Assembly (NCBI GenBank): GCA_964472545.1 | Contig: CAYYNP010000176.1 | Span: 1 to 21,049, forward strand | DNA length: 21,049 nucleotides | Direction of reading: 5' to 3' | Source: CAYYNP01 sp964472545 | GTDB taxonomy: Bacteria > Planctomycetota > Planctomycetia > Pirellulales > Thermoguttaceae | Shown here: positions 1 through 11,100 of the stretch, one piece after another | Numbering within the stretch: position 1 is the stretch's first letter | Layout of the letters: the number at the start of each line of letters is the position of its first letter | Translations under genes and position numbers: made by a program | Notes under the pieces: model-generated | Told to the model about the DNA's origin: nothing | The model's database searches: none | What the model saw: only the letters and a program-made list of their open reading frames with translations

Positions 1-98
1 GCTCGGAGCCAGTCCCCGTTTTCCACTCCCGCGAATCGACTTTGCAGTTCTCCTGCTTGGCCGTCGGTGTTCGACGTGGGGTCGAGCAGGCCGTGCGG
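1..98. other. Downstream flank of the giant exoprotein gene
   Basis: This short stretch follows the stop codon of the giant gene on the minus strand. I see no hairpin followed by a T-run. The outermost bases (GGAGCCAGTCCCC then GTTTTCC on the plus strand) look like one edge of a dispersed intergenic element, but only part is in view. Confidence 0.3.
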
Positions 99-2117
99 TT
101 ACGGGCGATACGTTGCCAGCAGCTTGTCGACGGCTTCCGCGGCTTGTGGAGGCGACTCCTCTTCCTCTGCCTCGATGCTGGTCAGATCGAGCATCTGCAG
201 CGCGTTGAGGAAGTTGGTCTGGTTGTTTCGCGCCAACAGCAAGTCGGTGGCGTTGACGCGCTGGTCCCGGTTGTAGTCGTACGGATAGTCGAGAGCCGCC
301 GGGTTCAAAAAGCTGTGGGGGTTGTTCCGCGCCAGGAGCAGATCGGTCGTTGTGACGCGTGCGTCGGTCTCCGAGTTGCCGGCGTCGGCCACGGCGTTGC
401 CGAAGTAGAAGACGTCGTCGGCCGCCAGACCGAACGGTTCGGCCAAAACGGTCACTTGCAGCCATTGCTTCATGACGGCCCGGTCTTCCCAGACGATCGT
501 CACCCGATCGGAACCGTCGACGCCGGCATTTTCGCGCATCGTGACCGCAATCGGGGCGGGGGCGGGCTGCCAACTACCGAGATCGTTATGGTTACCGACC
601 GCGAGGCGGAAGTCGTCGACGTCCGGAACGACGTCCTCCGGCAGGCCGTCGACGTCGACCATGACGCCGTTGATTCCCAGGCTGTAGTTGGTGTAGTGTG
701 CGAGCGTCGCCGTCTGGCCATGAAGCAGGGCCTGCTTGTCGGGCGCGATCGCGCCGTCGTTACCCTGGCCGTCGAACGACGAGTTGTTGTAGAAGACGTG
801 GCGGCCAACGACCGTGGCCGTAGAAACGGCCTGATGGACCTCGCCGTGCGTAAACGCTACCGGGATCGTGTCTTCGTTGAGCCGGGCGGCTTCGACGGTG
901 ACCGCTGCCGGCGTGGCCAGCGAGCCGGTGACGTCGAACGACAATTCGAGCAACGTGCCGCCGGTGGTCCAAGGCGCACCGGCCGCCAAGCCCACGCGGA
1001 TCGTGCCGGGCTGGGTCGTGTTGGCCGCAAAGGCCAGCGAACCGGCCGCGGCGCCGGGCGAGACGTCGAGTAACGTGAGCGCTTCGGCGTCGTAACGCAG
1101 GACCAGGTCGGCCGAGTAAACGTCCGCCTCGGCAAGCTCGATCCGCAGCGGCATCTCGGCCGGCTGGCCGGGAACGCCGGCGACGGCGGCCAAGGCCAAC
1201 GAAGCCGTGGCGACCGTTTCCTCGGCCGGATCGGCCGACGCGGCGCCGGGAACTTGCCAGTTGCCGGAAACGTCGCCTAGGAGAATGGCGGTGAAATCCT
1301 GGCCGGTTTGATCTTGATCGAGTTGCGGGTAGGTCCGCTGCTCGGGCAGAAAAGTCCAGTATCGCCCGGCGCCGGGGAACGTGCCTTCGATCAATCCGAC
1401 CGACTTGCTGAGGATATAAGAGGCATCCATGGCGTTGACGCTGCCGTTGCTGTTGACGTCGGCGGCGACGATCTGATGGGCGGAAAGCGGGCCCAGACCC
1501 GCGGCCGCCCTAAGCACCAATGCGGCGTCGTAGGGCATGATCCCGTCGACCTGGTCGCCCTTGGTCGGCCTCAGCGTGTAGGAGCCGAAGGTGATCTCGT
1601 CGATGGCGAACGAGCCGTCGGCGGCCGTTTCGGTGGCGCGCAGCCCGGCCCCGGAGAGCGTCATCGCCACGCCCGGCACGGGCCCGTTGCCGGTGAAGTA
1701 GCGGGCGGTGCCGGCGATGGAGAACGAGCCGGCAACGGTGAACCACCCGCCGTCGACGTTGGCCAGGATCGCCCCGTCGTTCAACAGTACGGTCGTCATC
1801 AGCAGGTCGCTGCGGTCGAGCGGGTCGCCGACGACCTCGAAGTCGAGATCCAACAAGATCCCCTCGCCGGAGACCGGCATTCCGGTGGCCATCGAGACGA
1901 CGATCGTCCCCGGCGTCGTGGTGTTTGCCTCGCACGCCCAACCGGCGGCCAGCGGGCCGGTGGTGACGTCCTGCAAGGCGAGCACCGACGGATCGTAGGT
2001 GATCGTCAGATCGGCCGCACGCAGGCCGTCGACGTTGGAGACCGTCAACGGGATGCTCACGAAGGTGCCAAAATCGCCCGAAACCTCCGGCAGCGAGAGC
2101 ACGACCGTTTCGTCGAC
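99..2117 (-). other. Cohesin-like, dockerin-like and C-terminal modules of the giant exoprotein
   Basis: The order is cohesin-like 1 (residues about 3088-3215), a carboxypeptidase-regulatory/SdrD-B-like fold, a dockerin-like Ca loop at about 3304-3327 (DVNSNGSVNAMDASYIL), cohesin-like 2 (about 3385-3513) and a planctomycete C-terminal module. The last module ends with two DxRVxxTDLLLARNN-type repeats (about 3672-3686 and 3700-3720) that resemble duplicated dockerin EF-hand segments. The cohesin-like units share the FAANTTQPGTI / EANTTTPGTI signature. The module may anchor or tether the protein; this is inferred from module type only. Confidence 0.75.
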
Positions 2118-5100
2118 GTAGCGAAAACCGCTCAGCAGTGTGGCTTCGGACGTATCGGCGTTGACCACACGAACGTCGGCCAAGGCCGGGAAGTGGGCCG
2201 GGGTGGTGCAGGCGATCTGCGAGTCGGTCACCACGACGACGTCGGTCGCCGCGACGTCGCCGAAGTAGACGGCCAGCCCGTCTTGGAATTGCGTGCCGGT
2301 GACGGTGACGCTCGTGCCGCCCGCGCTGGGGCCCTGGTTGGGCGTGACCGAGGTTACCGACGGGGCAGTTTCGACGGTTACCAGATGTGGCAGCGCGGGC
2401 GTGCCGTCGTAGGTGGTACTCTGGCCGTCGCTGGCCGTGATGTAGTACTCGATGCCCGGCGGGAGCATCTCGCCGCCGGCGATGGTGGCCGAGTAGCTAT
2501 TGCCGAGGAGGTTGACCATCGCCAACGCGATGTAGTCGTCGCTGCTTTCCAGCGGGCGATAATGGACGGCCGCCTCGGCCACGTGCAGATTGTCGGTAAT
2601 CTCGGCCACCAGCCGCAGCCCGAAACCGGCCGAAGCCGCGGTCACCGGCACGTGTACCACCACCGGCACGACCGTATCGACCGCCGCGGCACTGGCGATG
2701 TTCGAGGGGTCGGACTCGGTGCCGTCGGTGGTCATCACGGTGAACATGTAGTGCATTGGCACGGCCGGCGTGACGTCGGCGTCGACGAACGCCTCGTTGC
2801 CCACCGGAATGATCGTCTCGTTCAGCCGTTGGTAGGTGCCCTCGGCCGAATCGCTGCGATAGAGGTTGTATCCGGCCAGTAGATCGAAGTCGTCCTGGGC
2901 CCAAGCCAGATGTACGGAGCCTTCCTGTCCGGCAGCGTGCAGGGTCATCGATTGCACGCCCATCGTCTGCACGCGGAAGCGGAAGCGCCCGATATCCCAG
3001 CCGGAAACCAGCCACGGATCGTCGGCCGCCGCGGCCCCGGAAATCCGCATCTCGTGATAGCTTTCGCCGGTCATCGGCGTGATCCAGAACGAACCCTGCC
3101 AGGTGCGCGAGTTGATCCAGCCGTCGTAGCCCTCGTCGACCGTTACGTCGTCGATCGAGAGCGTGGCGCTGTCGTCGTCGTCGATCGTGCCTTCGCCCCG
3201 GGCAACCTGGACGGGCACGCCGGCGGCGTTGCTCAGGGCGACGAAGAGGTTCTCGTCGATTTCGTCGACCACGTCGCCAACGATCGGCACGGCGACCGTC
3301 TGCTCGGTCGGCCCTCCCGGCTCGAAAGTGAGCGTTCCGCCGGCCGTCTGATAGTCGGTGCCGGCCACCGCGGTGCCGTCTTCGGTGGCGTAGTCGACGG
3401 TCACCGTGGCGGCGTGCGGCTGGGAGAGACTGACGGTAAAGATCATCTCGCTCGTACCGGCGTCGCCTTCGGCCAGCGTCACGTCGTCGATGCTGAGCTT
3501 GGCCCCGTCGTCGTCGGTGATCGTGGCGATGCCTTGTTGCTTGGCGTAGGGTTCCTCGGCCGTACCGGTCGCATTGGAGAGATCGACGCGGAACGTCTCG
3601 TGCGTCTCGTTCGTCACGTCGCTGATCAGGAAGACGTCGATCGTCTGCTGCAAGGCCCCGCCGGGCGTAAAGGTCAGCGTTCCGGTGGCCGGAAGATAGT
3701 CGACGCCCGTGGTGGCCGTGCCGTCGGCGGTGGCGAAATCGACGGTGACCGGATCGATCGGGTCCTGGGATATCGTCACTGTAAACTGCATCAACGGATT
3801 GCCGCTGTTGCCTTCGGTGAGTGCCACGTCGTCGATCGAAAGCACCGGATCGTCGCCGGTGATCGTTCCCGTGGCGCGCGAGTCGGCAATACCCACCACG
3901 GTGGCGCCGACCAGATCGACGAGAACGGTCTCGTCCCCTTCGTGGTCCAAATCGCCGACGATCGGCACCAGCAAGGTCTGCTGTAGCGGATCGTCCGGAT
4001 CGAAGACCAGCGAGCCCGTGACCGCGTTGTAGTCTTCGCCGGCCGTGGCGGTGCCGTCGGCCGTGGCGTAGTCGACCTGCACGCGCTGGGGTACTTGACC
4101 CGAGAGGGTCACGGTGAACTGGGCGTAGCTCGTTCCGGCGTCGCCCTCGACGAACTGCGCGTCGGCGATCGACAGCAGCGGCCCGTCGTCGCCGACGATC
4201 GTACCCAGGCCCGACGCGTCGGCAATGGCCGCATCGGAGGCATTCGACAGTTCGACCGTGAAGGTCTCGTTCGTCTCGTCGTCGAGGTCGCCGGAGACGG
4301 TCACCGAGACGGTCTGCGCCAGTTCGCCGCCGGGCAGGAACGTCAACTGGCCGGCCGTTGCGGTGTAGTCTTCGCCGGCGGTGGCCGTGCCGTCGGTGGT
4401 GGCGTAGTCGACGGTGAGCGTTTGGGCGGGCACCGCCGAAAGGCTGACGGTAAACGCCGCCTCGATCGTACCGGCGTCGTCTTCGAGTACGGTCACGTCG
4501 TCGATTGAGATCTTCGGGTCGTCGTCACGGACGGTGCCCAACCCGTCGGCCTTGACGATCGTGGCACCGTCGGCGTCGAACAGCCGCAGGAGGAACTCTT
4601 CGTCGAGTTCGTCGGTTGCGTCGCCAAAGACGTCCACACCAACTTGCTGTGAAAGCGGATGGCCCGGCTTGAAGAACAACGCGCCGCTGGTGGGCCGATA
4701 GTCCTCACCGGCCGTGGCCGTATCGTCGACGGTCTCGTAGCGGACGACCAGTTGCTCGTCCGGATTGACCGACAGCGTCACGGTGAACACGGCCTCCGCC
4801 TCGCCGGCGTCGCCTTCAACGATCGTTACGTCGTCGATTGTGAAGATCGGGGCGTCGTCGTCGACGATGGTCCCCTGGCCCACGGCGTCGACAATCTCGA
4901 TGGCCGTCGAGGACGTCAACTCGACCGTGAAATCCTCGTCGAGTTCGTCGATCAGGTCGGCCAGCACGGGCACGGTGATCGTCTGATCGGCGGGTCCGCC
5001 GGGCTCGAAGGTGAGCGTTCCGGCCACGGCCTGATAGTCCTCACCGGCCGTGGCGGTGCCGTCGGCCGTGGTGTAGTCGATCGCGGCCGCTTGCTCCGGC

Positions 5101-8100
5101 GGTAGGGAGATGCTGACCGTAAACACCGCGTCGACGGTGCCCGCGTCGCCTTCGGTGAGTGTGACGTCGTCGATCGAGACGGCCGGGTCATCGTTGATAA
5201 TCGTAGCTTCACCTATCGGATCGGCGAGCCCCACTTCAAGGCTGGTGATCCGGAGCCTGAAAGTCTCGTCCGGCTCACTCACTCGGTTGCCCAGCACGGG
5301 CACGGCGATTCGTTGCTGGAGCGGTCCGCCGGGGCGGAAGGTGAAGGTCCCGTTGATCGGCCGATAGTCACTGTCGGCGGCGGCCGAAAGGCCTTCGGTC
5401 GCGTAGTCGATCGTGAGCGTGGTCTCGGGGTCGGCGGAGAGGTTCACGGCGAACTCGGCATCGGTGGTGCCGTTGTCGCCGATTTTGAGCAGGAAGGCGT
5501 CTTTGGCGCCTGCGAAGGAGGTGTCCGGCCCTCCGGAAATCCAGCCCGGGGAGTCGGTTTCGCCGACGACGTAGGCGCTACCCGAGCCGTCGGTCACGAT
5601 CCCGTGTCCGTAGTCGTTCGAGGCACTACCGCCGATGTAGCTCGACCAGAGGAACTGTCCGCTGCCGGCGATTCTGGCCACGAAGGGGTCTTCATGGCCG
5701 TTGTGCGAGGTGTCGATTCCCCCGGAGACCCAGCCACCGGAGTTTGTTCGGCCGACAATCCAGGCGCTGCCGAGTCGGTCTACGTCGAGGGCGTATCCGT
5801 ACTCGCGCCCGCCGCCGCCGAGGTAGCTGGACCAGAGAGGCTGGCCGGCGTTGTCGATCTTCATCACGAAGGCGTCGTATCCTCCGCCGTGAACCGTATC
5901 GAAGCCGTCGGAGATCCAGCCGGCGGAGTGGGACATACCGCACACCCAAGCGTCGCCCCAGTCGTCGACGGTGACGTCGTACGTGTCGTCGTCGTTGGAA
6001 CCGCCGAGATAGCTGGCCTCGAGTAACTGGCCGTCGGGGTCGAGACGGGCCACGAATCCGTCGAGGTTGCCGCCGTGGTCGGAGTTGAAGCCGCCGGCGG
6101 CCCAGGCCGACGAGCGCGTGCCTCCGACGACCCAGGAATTGCCGGCCGCGTCGACGCCGATCCCTCGGCCCACGTCCCAAACGGACCCGCCAAGATAGGT
6201 CGACCAGAGCAGTTGCCCGTCGGGGGAGACCTTGGCGGCGAAGGCGTCAGTCGAACCGTTGTAACTGTCGTCGTGTCCGCCGGAGGCCCACCCGGGCGAG
6301 TCCGTGTGCCCGACCAGGTAGACGTTTCCGGCGGCGTCGAGTTCGAGATCGGTCAGGTAATCCGGGTTGGGACCGCCGAGTTTCTTGAGCCAGAGCAGAT
6401 CGCCGTCGCCGGTGAACTTGGCCAGGAAGGCGTCGTAGTGGCCGCCGGGGCTGTTCTCGAACGTCTCGGTGATCCAGGTCGAGCAGCCGGTATACCCTCC
6501 CACGTAAACGTCGCCGGCGTCGTCAACGACGACCCTCCGGCCGACTTCGTCGCAGCCGGAGCCGAGGTAGGTGGAGAAGAGCACTTCGCCGGCCGGACTG
6601 AGTTTGGCCACGAAGGCGTCGTCGGCGCCGTTGAAGTCGGGATCGACGCCGTCGACAATGGGGAAGTCGGCCGATTCCGTCGCGCCGGAAATCCAGAAGT
6701 TGCCCGCCGCGTCGAGGTCGACGCCATAGGCCCAATCGCGAACGTCGCCGCCGAGATAGGTCGACCAGAGCGACGCCTCGCCGTGGCCCTCGGTCAGCGT
6801 GACGTCGGACACGGAAGCCAGCGGGGCGCCGTGGGGAATGATCGCGCCGAGGCCCGTGTCGTCGGCCACCATGGCCCCGTCGATGTTGGACAGATTGACG
6901 CGGAAGTGCTCCAGGATCTCGCTTTCGGCGTCGGCATGGATCGGCACGGCCACCGTTTGTTCGCTCGCGCCCGAGGCCTCAAACGTGAGCGTGCCGGACG
7001 TGGCCTGATAATCACTACCGGCCGTGGCCGTGTCGTCGGCCGTGGCGTAGTCGACGGTGATTGTCTTCAACGGCGTGGTCGAGAGGCTGACGGTAAACGT
7101 GGCGTCGGCGGTCCCCGATTCCGGTTCGGTCACGATGACGTCGTCGATCCGCACCAGGGGGTCGTCGTCTCGGATGGTGCCTTCGGCCCGATTCTCAGCG
7201 ATGCTCGCGCGGCGCGGATGAGTCAGTTCAACGGCGAAGGTCCTGTCGCCCTGGTGCAACACGTTGCCGATCACCGGCACGGCGAGTGACTGCACGGTTT
7301 CGCCCGGGGCGAACGTCAACGTCCCTTTCGTCTCCTGATAGTCCGTGCCGGCGATGGCCGAGCCGTCTTCCGTGGCGAAGTAGACGGTGACCTCTTCGGC
7401 CACCGCGGCGGCCAACGTTACCGTGAACAGGACGTCGGCCGTTCCCGCGTCGCCTTCGATGATCGCCGCGTCGGCGATCGACAGCGTCGGGTCGTCGTCG
7501 AGAATCGTGCCTTGGCCCGCGTCGTCGGCCAGCGTGACGAAGGTCGGCTCGGAGAGTTCGAGAGAGAACGCCTTGTCGGTTTCCTCCCAAATATCGCCCA
7601 GTACGGGTACTTCGACCACCTGTTGGGTCTCGCCCGGATCGAAGGTGAGTGTTCCGGCGGTCGTCTCGTAGTCCACGCCGCCGACGGCCGTGCCGTCGAC
7701 CGTGGTGTAATCGACCGTGACGGTTTGGCTGGCCGGCTGCGAAAGCTCGACGGTAAACACCGCGTCGACCGTACCGATCGGGTGGACCTCGAAGTCGGTG
7801 AACGGCGTAATCGGCCCGAAGGTGACCGACGGCTGCACGGTGGGATCCATCGGCCTGTTGAACGAGACGGCAAACGTGGCCGGCCCGGCGCCCACGTCCG
7901 GCACGTTGGTGCCCGGCGTGCCGTTGATCTCGACGCTATCGACGAAGGGGAAGGTGCTCTCGTAGCCGTGTTCCGGCGGCGTGCCGTAATCGATCGCCGC
8001 GGTGACGAAGTTGTCGAAGTAGTCGTAGACCATGTGCTGCACGAGTTCGGGGTTGTCGGTCCCCCAGTAGTTCTCCGCAATCTCCGACGTCCACGCCGGC

Positions 8101-11100
8101 GAGCCGCCGGCCGGTCTGATCGTCATCCAGTGGTTGATGTTCGGGTCCCACGACTTGCTCAACAGGGCGTTGTAGCGAACCGGGCCGTGGTAGTTCTGCT
8201 CGACGTGCTCGAGCAGCCGGCCGTCGTTGTAGGTCGCCATCAACTGCTCGAAAGTCCACTCGCCGGGGAGCTTAAGGATGTAGCCGGGCCAAGAGCGCGG
8301 ATGTCCGTGGCCTCCCCAGCGGCCGCCGTTGGCCTCCAGCCGGGTCGACCAGAGTCCGGTCCCCGCTGCGATGTAGATTTCCTGGGGCCTCGTGTTCAGC
8401 AGGTCGGCCGGCTGACCCTCGCCCCAGTTGGTGTAGTCCATCGGCGTACCGTCGACCCAGCGGTATTCGTCCCACGTGCCGGTGTTGCCGTCGAGCGCCG
8501 CGTTCATCGTGGTGGCCCCGAGAAGGAAGAAGCTCACGAAGCCGTCGTGTCCCGCGCGGGGCTTGGGATAGCTTATGTACTGGACGAGCCACTCCGTTTC
8601 CGCATCGCTGTGGACCGACACCACGTGGCCCTCGAAGTAGTTGGCGATCAACTCGGCCAGTGCCGTGCTGTCCCACTCCATGGGCAACACCACGTACGTG
8701 TATCCCTCGTGGTAACGCGGATCGAGGAACGTGTAATAGTCCCTCTTGGATTGGAGTTCGGTCAACTCTTCGTGGTAGTCCAGCGGCACGCTCAACGTGA
8801 GCGGTTGGTTCTCCTGGTTGTCTTGCAGGAACGTGCTGTTGACGATCATCAGGTCGTTGCCGTAGCCGACCGCCGTGGCGCGGCTCTCGTCGAACAGCAC
8901 CGTGTCGAACGAGCCGGCCTGGATCGCGCTGCCGCGATACTTGTGGAAGATCGTGTTGGCGATGTACTGCGCCTGGAACTGGCAGTTATAGTAGTCCCAA
9001 TCGACGTAGCAGTGGTCGACCTCGTCCAGGCCCGTCATCCGCGGGTTGCGGATCGTGGCGTATTGGATGTTGGCGTGTCCGCCCTGGACCTCGATCGAAG
9101 TCTGTTGCCCGCTGACCAGATAGGACGGGAAGATCGTGACGGGCTGCTGCTGCGTGCCTTCGATAATCAGATCGCCGCGGACGACGATATTGCCATTTTG
9201 CGGGCCGGGATTGTAAGGGTCGTCGCTGATGCCGCCAAATTGCAGCTCGACGCCCTCCTCGATCCGCAGCGTCGCCTGCTCCTCAATCAGCACCGGCGAG
9301 CCGACGATCCAAAGATTGTCCGCCGTCAGCGTCATGTCCTCGCTCACCACCCGCGGCACGTTGACGCCCCGCTGCACGATGTACGAGAACCGCGAAACCC
9401 GTTTGTAGGTCGGATGGTCCTCGTCCCAACCGTCCTCGAACGTGACGGTCAACTCGAAGGGGATCACGTGATCGTTCGGGCAGGATGGATCGACCTGCAC
9501 CACGAACGGATCCGAAACGCTCGAAAGCACGCCTTCATTGTCCCAGGTCAGGCCGTTGTCGGTGATCGCAAACGGCCCCACGTCGCCGAAGGTGACCGTG
9601 TCGTTGTGGATCGTCACGAACGGGTCGTCGGCATAGGCCCCGCGCATGTGGGCCCGCAGCGTGGCGCGGACGTTCTCGGCCGATCCGCTGCGGTTGATCA
9701 GCTCCACGCCGATGTGTACGGTTTCGCCGGCGTCGATCCGTCCGTCGTCGTCGCAGGCCTCGTCGACGGCCGGATCGTCGAAGAGCCAGTTCTCGTATAG
9801 CACCACGCCCGGCTTCGGCGGATCGGTCAACACGCGATAGGCGTCGACCACGCCCTGCCGCGGCGTTTCGTCGAGGATGCCGCCAAGCCCCAACTCCACC
9901 ATACTGGAGTGCGTCAAGCATCCCTGGATGAAACGCGACGAGTAGATATCGCGCTGCCAGAAGTACGACCGGGCCAAGGCCGCGATGCCCGCTACGATCG
10001 GCGTGGCCATGCTGGTGCCGCTCCAGGCGGCGTAATTGTCGACCAGCGGCAGCGTGCTGGGGATGCCCACGCCCGGGGCACGGACGTCGTAGCCGTAGTT
10101 CGAGAACCAGGCTTTCCGGTCGTCGGGCGTCGTGGCTTCGACGCCGACCACGATCGGAAAGGCGGCCGGATAGTTCGGAGCTCTCCTGATGGACACGTTG
10201 TCGTTGCCGGCCGCGGCGACCAGCACGCACTTGTTCAACGCCACTTCCAACGCATCGAGCATGATCTGCGACCGCTGATACCCGCCGAAGCTCATGCTGA
10301 TCACGTCGGCCCCGTTGTCCACGGCGTAGGTCACGCCTTCGGCAATGTCTTGCACGGTCAGCGTGCCGGCGTATTGCGCGGCGCGGACGGCCATGATCTG
10401 CACGTTGAACGCGGTGCCCACGCCGCCGATTTCGTTGAACCCTTGCGACGCGACGATGCCGGCGCAGTGCGTGCCGTGTCCGTGTACGTCCATCGGATCG
10501 CCGTGGTGCAGCGACGGATTCGAGACCACGGTGGCACCGTGAATGTCGTCGACGAAGCCGTTGTCGTCGTCGTCGACGCCGTTGTCGGGTATTTCGTCGG
10601 CGTTGACCCACATGTTGGCGGCCAGGTCTTCGTGGGTGTAGTCGACGCCCGAATCGAGCACGGCCACCACCACGCTGTGATCGCCGCCGGGATAGACCCC
10701 CTGTTCGTCCAGATAGAGCCAGGCGTTGGGCGTCTTGGTGTTGGTGTGGTGCCACTGGTCGTCGTAGAGCGGATCGGTGGTGGCGTCCGGGATGCCGAAG
10801 ATCGGGTCGTCGATCTGGGCCGCCAACCGGTACTCGTAGTTCGGCTCGGCAATCATCACCTCCGGCAGACCGTTGAAGGCTGCCGCCGCTTCCTCTACGT
10901 CGGCATCGTTGGGCAATTCGAGCCGATACCATAGAGCGAGGTCGGCTCGCTCGGCGTCGAACTCCGCCGTTTCGGCCGACGCCACGTACGCGGCTGCCTC
11001 GGTCACCAACGACGGAAACACCGGCTCGATCGACCGCACGCGCGACGCCGACAACTCGGTCCAGAGCGAGGCCGTTTCGACCACGGGCCCGATCGACGCC

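Noticed and set aside
1308..2882. 524-codon plus-strand frame opposite the cohesin/TIG region
   Set aside because: It is a shadow frame: the opposite strand encodes recognisable cohesin-like, dockerin-like and TIG modules.
3129..7775. Calx-beta array as a sign of assembly error or frameshifted duplication
   Set aside because: The units differ in sequence, the frame stays open, and each unit has a complete strand pattern.
7512..9800. 762-codon open frame on the plus strand antisense to the giant gene
   Set aside because: It mirrors a GC-rich, Asp/Val/Thr-rich coding strand. Its translation is Arg/Val/Gly-rich with no recognisable domain, and the minus strand encodes clear CTLD and Calx-beta modules.
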